Assembly: GCA_001871765.1 (NCBI GenBank)
Contig: MNVN01000018.1
Location: 1-35,472, forward strand
Direction of reading: 5' to 3'
Origin: Candidatus Nomurabacteria bacterium CG1_02_43_90
GTDB lineage: Bacteria; Patescibacteriota; Minisyncoccia; Phycocordibacterales; UBA1550
Length of the DNA: 35,472 bases
Shown: one piece after another, positions 30,930 through 35,472 of the stretch
Position numbering within the stretch: position 1 is the first letter of the stretch
Layout: each line of letters begins with the position of its first letter
The notes under the pieces: generated by a model
What the model was told of the DNA's origin: nothing
Database searches by the model: none
Seen by the model: only the letters and a program-made list of their open reading frames with translations
Translations under genes and position numbers: made by a program

Positions 30930-31409
30930 ATGCCAGAAGACAGTGCCGTAAACCTCGCGCACGCGCGAGGAAAAACAAAAGAGGTCTACGAAAAGATTAT
31001 GAAAGATAAGACTTGCCCCTTCTGCACAGACTTTTCAAAAAGAGGGGTGGCCCCGCAGTATCACACAAAGCCAATTATCACTGATGGAAAGTACTGGGTT
31101 CTCACGGAAAACTTCAACGCGTACAAAGGGGCAAAGTATCACTTTTTGATCGTCCATCGCAAGCATATTACCTCTTTTTCTGAATTAAAACCGGCAGCAC
31201 TCAAAGAGCTCGTGACCATCACCAAAAGGCTCAAGGAAGAGTTTAGTCTTCCTGCTGGCGTTCTCCTTTTTCGTTTTGGCGACACGGAGTACACAGGCGG
31301 AAGTGTGAACCATTTCCATGCGCACTTCATTCTCGGAGCAAAGTGTGTAGATGGCGGGGAAAATAAACCACTGCTCTTGTATGCAGGGTATGCATCTCCA
31401 GATACATAA
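30930..31409 (+). CDS. HIT family nucleotide hydrolase/transferase
   Basis: A 159-residue histidine-triad protein. The catalytic triad HFHAHF is at 128-133 (GGSVNHFHAHFILG), with CPFCTDFSKRG (about 28-38) as a possible zinc knuckle, and AKYHFLIVHRKHITSFSEL as the family's central strand-helix. Family members hydrolyse nucleoside 5'-phosphoramidates, dinucleoside polyphosphates or act as nucleotidyltransferases. GAGGAG eight bases before the ATG supports the start. Its promoter copies that of thyA, so it may belong to the same nucleotide-handling response; the substrate is unknown. Confidence 0.9.
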   Translation: MPEDSAVNLAHARGKTKEVYEKIMKDKTCPFCTDFSKRGVAPQYHTKPIITDGKYWVLTENFNAYKGAKYHFLIVHRKHITSFSELKPAALKELVTITKRLKEEFSLPAGVLLFRFGDTEYTGGSVNHFHAHFILGAKCVDGGENKPLLLYAGYASPDT

Positions 31410-31425
31410 AAACTGCACAAAAAAT

Positions 31426-31456
31426 AAAGGCTAGCGAATAAATCCGCTAGCCTTTT
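31426..31456. terminator. Bidirectional terminator between convergent genes
   Basis: AAAGGCTAGCG (31426-31436) pairs with CGCTAGCCTTT (31445-31455), 8-nt loop, T tract after and A-rich before. It serves the HIT gene (+) and the deaminase-like gene (-). Confidence 0.85.
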
Positions 31457-31477
31457 GTCTTGCCCAAAATACATCAT

Positions 31478-32332
31478 TTAGGTTTCGACATAAATTAGCT
31501 CAACCCCCTGATCACGCAAATCCTTCACCCCGTTCAAGTTCGAGTATCCGCCAGTAAAAAATACCCGTTGTATACCCGAAACAGAGATCTGACTCGCACA
31601 AATTGCACAAGGGAATGTCGTGACGTAGAGGTCTGCACCCTCAACAGAGATACCTCTTTTTGCTGCCTCAGTAATAATGGCGGCCTCTCCATGAATTGAA
31701 GTATAGAGCTCAACGTGTTCTCCTGGACCAAAATTATTCCTGGGGTCACCGTCAATATAGGGGGCGTATTCATTCGGCAGATGTTTATTGTAGGCAACAA
31801 TAATTTGCCCATTTTTACATCGAGCCATCGCTGCGACCTGTCGCCACCAGTCAGAACTTTTTGCTTGCTCTTGAGGAAGTATTCGCATATACCGCGAAAT
31901 TTCTTCTGCTTCAGGAGAACCTTTGTGGATAATTCTGTCTGCATCGGGAATCGCAGGAGTAAATCCAACTGACCTGCTCCAATCCCACCGCAAAAAAGTA
32001 GTGACGAAGGTTACTTCTGCTCCCTCAAAATGCCTTGCATACACCACGCGCGAAATATCTTCGTCCGGCATTACCAAAACAACGTCTTCTGTTGATTTCT
32101 CAAGGGTACCTACCGCACGGGAAAACCGCCGAACGTTGTACCCAAAACACTCAAGAATTTTTGCAGTTTCCTCAAAGTGTAGCGCCCGAATTTCCCGTAC
32201 AAAACGAGTGAGGTCAGGAACATCAGACGCCTCTAAAAGAAAAATATCCTTTACCCCACTTTCCTTCAGGAAATCCATATATCCCCTATGTAACACGGGG
32301 ATATAGGCAACAACTACCTTGGTTTTTTTCAT
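31478..32332 (-). CDS. Two-part protein: nucleotidyltransferase-like N-terminus plus dCMP/cytidine deaminase-like C-terminus
   Basis: A 284-residue protein. The C-terminal half (about 165-284) is a zinc-dependent deaminase of the dCMP deaminase (ComEB-like) type: IHGEAAIITEAAKRG at 213-227 (usual HAE; Gly replaces Ala, catalytic Glu216 kept) and TTFPCAICASQI with PCxxC at 241-245, then GIQRVFFTGGYSN. The N-terminal half (about 1-150) starts VVVAYIPVLHRGYMDFLKES, which resembles the HxGH entry of cytidylyltransferases but with Tyr in place of the second His. No clear catalytic second motif is seen, so it may be a binding domain. Its ATG overlaps the stop of the upstream nucleotidyltransferase gene by four bases (ATGA), so the two products are coupled and may form a complex. 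Deamination of dCMP to dUMP for thyA is inference. Confidence 0.8.
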   Translation of the reverse strand: MKKTKVVVAYIPVLHRGYMDFLKESGVKDIFLLEASDVPDLTRFVREIRALHFEETAKILECFGYNVRRFSRAVGTLEKSTEDVVLVMPDEDISRVVYARHFEGAEVTFVTTFLRWDWSRSVGFTPAIPDADRIIHKGSPEAEEISRYMRILPQEQAKSSDWWRQVAAMARCKNGQIIVAYNKHLPNEYAPYIDGDPRNNFGPGEHVELYTSIHGEAAIITEAAKRGISVEGADLYVTTFPCAICASQISVSGIQRVFFTGGYSNLNGVKDLRDQGVELIYVET

Positions 32333-32931
32333 GACTTAACCCCCATTTCTCGATAGTACCGCTGTATCACTTCATTGATCTCTGCTTCCAATCCTGAGAC
32401 TCCATCAATCATGAGACCACGAATTCGAGCAGTGCTTGATGTTTCTGCTTGAGGCTCAAAAATCTCGACCCGCCCAACATGCTGTTCGGTTTCTCTTTGT
32501 TTCTCGAGGGGAAAGTCGTTGGTCGTCGTAGACATCACGAACACATCAGGATGAAGCGCTTTATGAAGATAGTCAACGTCTTGCTCCGATGCTTGAAGAG
32601 TCCTGAGGGTGACGATGTCCACTGACCGTAAAAACGTGAGCATCCTGAGTCGTTCTGATTCCGGAACAACTGGACGATTGTCCCCCTTGCGCTTACGTGT
32701 GTATTCGTCAGTATCCACACCAACAATAAGGACATCTCCTTGAGCTCTTGCTCGCTCGAGATACTTTCCATGCCCTTCGTGAATCAAGTCAAACACTCCT
32801 TGCGTAAGAACAACCTTGTAGCCCGCATCTTGCAATGCCTTTGTAATAAGCTTAAGTTCCTCGAGGTTAGGGATAAACCTTTCCTCAAAAGACGCAGCTG
32901 GTGAAAGAATACTTCGTATACTGGTAGCCAT
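32329..32931 (-). CDS. RfaE2/TagD-like nucleotidyltransferase
   Basis: A 200-residue HxGH nucleotidyltransferase. TQGVFDLIHEGHGKYLERARAQGDVLIVGVDTDEYTRKRKG with HEGH at 51-54, RPVVPESERLRMLTFLRSVD at 86-105, and SSTARIR at 165-171 (usual ISST-x-x-R/K) are the three family motifs, so the site looks active. Relatives are ADP-heptose synthase (RfaE/HldE C-domain), glycerol-3-phosphate cytidylyltransferase and FAD synthetase; the substrate cannot be told. A near-perfect AAGGAGGT at 32944-32937 sets the ATG at 32931, although the frame extends seven codons further. Coupled by a 4-nt overlap to the deaminase-like gene. Confidence 0.88.
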   Translation of the reverse strand: MATSIRSILSPAASFEERFIPNLEELKLITKALQDAGYKVVLTQGVFDLIHEGHGKYLERARAQGDVLIVGVDTDEYTRKRKGDNRPVVPESERLRMLTFLRSVDIVTLRTLQASEQDVDYLHKALHPDVFVMSTTTNDFPLEKQRETEQHVGRVEIFEPQAETSSTARIRGLMIDGVSGLEAEINEVIQRYYREMGVKS

Positions 32932-32936
32932 TTGAT

Positions 32937-32944
32937 ACCTCCTT
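32937..32944 (-). promoter_or_regulatory. Strong Shine-Dalgarno sequence setting the nucleotidyltransferase start
   Basis: Minus strand AAGGAGGT with a 5-nt spacer to the ATG at 32931. One of the best ribosome-binding sites in the window; most genes here have weak or none. Confidence 0.8.
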
Positions 32945-33001
32945 CTCTGCATTTAGTTTTAAATAACGATATTTCTACGTTGGATACTACGGTAAAGAGA
33001 C

Positions 33002-33049
33002 GCGAAAGTAAAGGGCGACAACCGTGCGGTTGTCGCCCTTTACTTTCGC
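33002..33049. terminator. Palindromic terminator 2 after rplK
   Basis: Two 23-bp perfectly complementary arms around TG, core GGGCGACAACCG, with GCGAAAGTAAA/TTTACTTTCGC ends. It lies seven bases beyond the terminator at 33057-33100 as seen from rplK. Confidence 0.75.
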
Positions 33050-33056
33050 CAAATTA

Positions 33057-33100
33057 ATCCAAAAGAAAAATCCGCCCGCGGGCGGATTTTTCTTTTGGAT
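33057..33100. terminator. Palindromic terminator 1 after rplK
   Basis: A 44-bp perfect palindrome with a CCGCCCGCGGGCGG centre and A-rich/T-rich arms, ending nine bases from the rplK stop. Works in both orientations. Confidence 0.85.
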
Positions 33101-33108
33101 TTTTAAGA

Positions 33109-33531
33109 TTACTTCACCTCGATTCCTGCGCTTCGTGCGGTACCGGAAATGATTTTCATTGCTGCTTCCACATCGTTGGCGGAAAGGTCAGGGAGCTTCT
33201 TTTCTGCGATTTCGCGGAGCTGTGCTTTAGTGATGGATGCAACAACGCTGGTTCCTGGTTTCTTTGAACCACTGGTTATCCCTGCAGCTTTGAGAACCAA
33301 GCCTGAAGCAGGAGGTGTCTTCATAACAAAGGAGAAGGTTCGATCCTCGTAGACGGTAATAACTACCGGTACCATGTCTCCCATTTTGTCCTTTGTTGCA
33401 TCGTTAAATTTTGTAACAAATTCACCAATGTTAACCCCTGCTTGTCCGAGTGCAGGCCCTAAAGGAGGCGCTGGTGTTGCCTTACCTGCGGGAATAACAA
33501 CCTTTACCTTTTTTGTAATTTTCTTTGCCAT
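33109..33531 (-). CDS. rplK: Large ribosomal subunit protein uL11
   Basis: A 140-residue uL11 of the GTPase-associated centre. Typical [37 protein letters not shown] at the N-terminus, [29 protein letters not shown] in the middle, and [14 protein letters not shown] at the end. Full normal length. Last gene of secE-nusG-rplK; the usual next gene rplA (uL1) is not here and two terminators follow instead. Confidence 0.98.
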   Translation of the reverse strand: MAKKITKKVKVVIPAGKATPAPPLGPALGQAGVNIGEFVTKFNDATKDKMGDMVPVVITVYEDRTFSFVMKTPPASGLVLKAAGITSGSKKPGTSVVASITKAQLREIAEKKLPDLSANDVEAAMKIISGTARSAGIEVK

Positions 33532-33579
33532 AATAGTTTAGTAAGTCTACCTTAGTTTTCGGAATTTTTCAAGTATAAA

Positions 33580-34125
33580 TTAAATCTTCTTGATTTGAAG
33601 GAAATCAAGCTCTACGGGTGTATCGCGACCAAACATCGAAACGAGCACCTTCGCGCGACCACGTTCATTGTCCACTTCAGCAACTTTCCCTTCAAGATCC
33701 TTGAAAGGTCCGTCCACAATAGAAACCTGATCACCTACCACAAGATCAATATTGTGTTTTGGAGTACTGTCTGCCATACGACTGAAGAGTGCGTCCGCTT
33801 CTTCTCTTGCAAGAGGCACGGGGGTGACACCTGCTCCCACAAATCCCGTCACCCGAGGAGTGTTGCGTACCACATACCACGAATCATCAGTCACAATCAT
33901 GTCCACGAGAATATACCCGGGATAGATCTTTTCTTCCACTTCAACGCGCTTCCCTCCCTTCACTTTGATTTTTTTCTCCAAAGGAATGAGTACGTTAAAA
34001 ATCTTGTCCTCCATGCCGAGAGACTCAATACGCTGTTTCAAGTTACGAAGTACGGCATTCTCGTATCCTACATAGGTATGAATTGCATACCAATTGCGCT
34101 CTCCAGTTGTTTCTTGTTTTGCCAT
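33580..34125 (-). CDS. nusG: Transcription termination/antitermination factor NusG
   Basis: A 181-residue NusG, which binds RNA polymerase and links it to Rho or the ribosome. NGN domain (about 10-115: NWYAIHTYVGYENAVLRNLKQRIESLGMEDKIFNVLIP, YPGYILVDMIVTDDSWYVVRNTPRVTGFVG) and KOW domain (about 127-180: VVGDQVSIVDGPFKDLEGKVAEVD, VSMFGRDTPVELDFLQIKKI). Normal length. 12 bp after secE. Confidence 0.98.
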   Translation of the reverse strand: MAKQETTGERNWYAIHTYVGYENAVLRNLKQRIESLGMEDKIFNVLIPLEKKIKVKGGKRVEVEEKIYPGYILVDMIVTDDSWYVVRNTPRVTGFVGAGVTPVPLAREEADALFSRMADSTPKHNIDLVVGDQVSIVDGPFKDLEGKVAEVDNERGRAKVLVSMFGRDTPVELDFLQIKKI

Positions 34126-34137
34126 GAGATTAAAAAA

Positions 34138-34320
34138 TTAGCGAACAAAGAAGTTTTTAATAAGGGTCGTGAACAACGTATCAAAAGCACCGAGGTACAA
34201 CGAAGTTGCCACCGAGAGAATGATAACGAGTAGAGTAAACGCAATAGCCTGGTTGCGGGTTGGCCACGAGACATGTGCAAGTTCACCTTTTGATTCTTTG
34301 ATGTATTCAATAAATTGCAT
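34138..34320 (-). CDS. secE: Preprotein translocase subunit SecE
   Basis: A 60-residue SecE of the short bacterial kind. The amphipathic helix FIEYIKESKGELAHVSWPTRNQAI carries the conserved VSWPTR, followed by one membrane helix (about 27-48, FTLLVIILSVATSLYLGAF). It joins SecY and SecG in the membrane channel. First gene of the secE-nusG-rplK operon, with a well-formed promoter 62 bp upstream. Confidence 0.96.
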   Translation of the reverse strand: MQFIEYIKESKGELAHVSWPTRNQAIAFTLLVIILSVATSLYLGAFDTLFTTLIKNFFVR

Positions 34321-34356
34321 GGTAGTTTTGATTATTTTATTCTTCTCCTATCTAAA

Positions 34357-34373
34357 AAACCGCCCCGGAGGGC
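34357..34373 (-). promoter_or_regulatory. GC hairpin with T6 tract at the 5' end of the secE transcript
   Basis: On the minus strand GCCC-TCCG-GGGC (34373-34362) is followed after GG by TTTTTT. It begins only a few bases past the expected transcription start (about 34376). It may be an mRNA-stabilising 5' hairpin or the remnant of a terminator. Confidence 0.4.
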
Positions 34374-34381
34374 TTTCTTTG

Positions 34382-34410
34382 ACTATACTCTCTCATGGAT
34401 GAGAAGTCAA
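34382..34410 (-). promoter_or_regulatory. Promoter of secE-nusG-rplK
   Basis: Minus strand: TTGACT (34410-34405), 17-bp spacer, TATAGT (34387-34382), 62 bp before the secE ATG. Confidence 0.7.
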
Positions 34411-34500
34411 GATACAGGGCAATCCATATATTGACTCCTCGGCTCAAGAATCAAAAAGATTACTTTTTCATTCTCCTCGGATCTACGTCGCCAATAGAAA

Positions 34501-34526
34501 TGCCCCGCAAGCAAGCTTGCGGGGCA
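34501..34526 (-). terminator. Terminator-like hairpin after the 274-residue gene
   Basis: TGCCCCGCAAGC-AA-GCTTGCGGGGCA: perfect 12-bp stem; ATTTCT follows on the minus strand. It lies 31 bp past the stop codon at 34557. Confidence 0.65.
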
Positions 34527-34556
34527 GAATTCCCTCCTATCGGTCCTTTCAGCCGA

Positions 34557-35381
34557 TTATTTTGGTTTGAGGAATGCGAGAAGCGCCTGACACCCAGCGT
34601 GGTTCAGCGTCTTCCCGTTGGTGATCAGGTCATGGGGCACAAACGTGCCTTTGGCGACCTTACCGAACAGAGGGTGCTTAGAATTAATCTCCATCACCTC
34701 AACGGCAAGGACTGCTGTTTTGTGACCTTTGCCGAGACGGCGAGGGTGGATTTCGTAAACAGCCAGCACGATGCGGTCCTCACCTTTCCCTAAGACATAT
34801 TTGCCAGGAGTTCCAGCAAGGATAACACTGAGAGTCGCATCGTCAGCGTGTGCCATTGCTTTTTGCTCTGTCTTCACGACATGGGCAACGGGCGCTTCCA
34901 CCAGCTTCACGACGGGTGCATGCGGGGGTTCTTTGACCCCTTGCGCGATGAGTGCGTCGTTGAGGATGTGAAAAAAGAACTCTTGAATGGCACGCTTATT
35001 CGAGCCTTCAGACAAGCCCGATTCAAAGCGAGGCATGTGTAACTGACGAACCAGCACATACATATCCTTTGGAGCACAGGATAAAATATTTCCCTGTGGA
35101 GCGCTGTGAACAAAAATGGCACGGGTATCCTTTTCAGGATTAATTTTTCGTACCGCCACGCAGACACCGTTGCCGAGGTCATACAAGCCACAAAACCCGC
35201 GAAACAGATGTTCCAAGTTGTCGGAAACAAGTTCCGGCTTTGTATTCTGTTTTGGCTTATAGCTAGCAGGCACGAGGCCTTTCGGCTTTGGTGGCTTCAC
35301 GTACTTCGGCTGATTGGCCACTGGTTTTACAGCGCTCTTATTTTGATTGGCTTGTGCTTGTTTCTTCTGGGTATTTGACAC
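34557..35381 (-). CDS. Basic, Lys/Pro-rich protein of unknown function
   Basis: A 274-residue protein starting at GTG 35381, set by AAGGAG (35393-35388) with a 6-nt spacer. The first about 50 residues are Lys/Pro/Gln-rich and disordered-looking (QKKQAQANQNKSAVKPVANQ). Two folded parts follow: about 52-150 (LEHLFRGFCGLYDLGNGVCVAVRKINPEKDTRAIFV) and about 180-274 (LSVILAGTPGKYVLGKGEDRIVLAVYEIHPRRLGKGHKTAVLAVEV). Both share the pattern (G/A)xxxxLGxGxxxxxAVxxIxPxxxxxxAIxV, which suggests an internal duplication. No signal peptide or membrane helix. A basic disordered arm plus duplicated beta-rich domain could bind nucleic acid, but that is a guess. I do not recognise the family. Confidence 0.72.
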   Translation of the reverse strand: MSNTQKKQAQANQNKSAVKPVANQPKYVKPPKPKGLVPASYKPKQNTKPELVSDNLEHLFRGFCGLYDLGNGVCVAVRKINPEKDTRAIFVHSAPQGNILSCAPKDMYVLVRQLHMPRFESGLSEGSNKRAIQEFFFHILNDALIAQGVKEPPHAPVVKLVEAPVAHVVKTEQKAMAHADDATLSVILAGTPGKYVLGKGEDRIVLAVYEIHPRRLGKGHKTAVLAVEVMEINSKHPLFGKVAKGTFVPHDLITNGKTLNHAGCQALLAFLKPK

Positions 35382-35438
35382 GTCGTTCTCCTTTGAAAAA
35401 GTTGAAAAAGTTTTTTACAATGTTCGAAAGCTAATATG

Positions 35439-35466
35439 AGCATAGCAGATTATAGGATTTTGTCAA
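35439..35466 (-). promoter_or_regulatory. Promoter of the 274-residue gene
   Basis: Minus strand: TTGACA (35466-35461), 16-bp spacer, TATGCT (35444-35439), about 58 bp before the GTG start. Confidence 0.55.
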
Positions 35467-35472
35467 GGGGCG

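Noticed and set aside
32329-32332. Code 25 (TGA as glycine)
   Set aside because: TGA ends the nucleotidyltransferase at the expected family length with an ATGA overlap, and conserved proteins contain no in-frame TGA.
33595-34233. A 212-codon plus-strand ORF
   Set aside because: Antisense shadow of nusG and secE.

Overview
The window looks like a chromosome segment of a Candidate Phyla Radiation (Patescibacteria) bacterium, most likely Parcubacteria. It has compact housekeeping genes in short operons, little intermediary metabolism, a large secreted surface protein with an N-terminal peptidoglycan-binding domain, membrane-anchored proteins of the kind common in Parcubacteria, an alpha2-type GlyRS, an archaeal/eukaryotic-type IleRS, and a secE-nusG-rplK cluster with no rplA behind it. 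TGA is used as a stop (for example at 32329), so this is not a code-25 lineage. No tRNA, rRNA, CRISPR array or prophage was seen.

Left part (1-6479, all minus strand): the start of an anchored protein with a calcium-loop-like motif (runs off the left edge); a REP-associated Y1 transposase with at least five copies of its GGAAGGCC-type palindrome, one inside the transposase gene itself; a 1136-residue secreted surface protein expressed from a promoter about 410 nt upstream; and a DeoR-type HTH protein whose promoter is covered by a 40-bp near-perfect palindrome plus short direct repeats. Divergently, on plus: ftsK, a small anchored Ig-like protein, recA, a 550-bp non-coding structured stretch and efp.

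Middle (11612-28000, minus): rpsF-ssb-rpsR, metG-tatD, an AI-2E family permease, an M16 peptidase, a small membrane protein, glyS, a large anchored protein with DUF11-like domains, ileS-recO and argS. The most unusual item is ileS: an intact histidine phosphatase (phosphoglycerate-mutase-like) domain of about 200 residues is inserted in frame into the synthetase core.

Right part (28155-32931) is a thymidylate-supply neighbourhood: glyA and dut on minus, a divergent thyA and a HIT hydrolase on plus behind two near-identical promoters, then (minus) an HxGH nucleotidyltransferase translationally coupled to a protein that joins a degenerate nucleotidyltransferase-like N-terminus to a dCMP-deaminase-like C-terminus. 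Together these could make dUMP from dUTP and dCMP, regenerate methylene-THF and methylate dUMP. The window ends with secE-nusG-rplK, closed by two tandem perfect palindromic terminators, and an unrecognised basic protein.

All family calls are from motifs read by eye; no database search was run. Promoter and RNA-structure calls are pattern readings.
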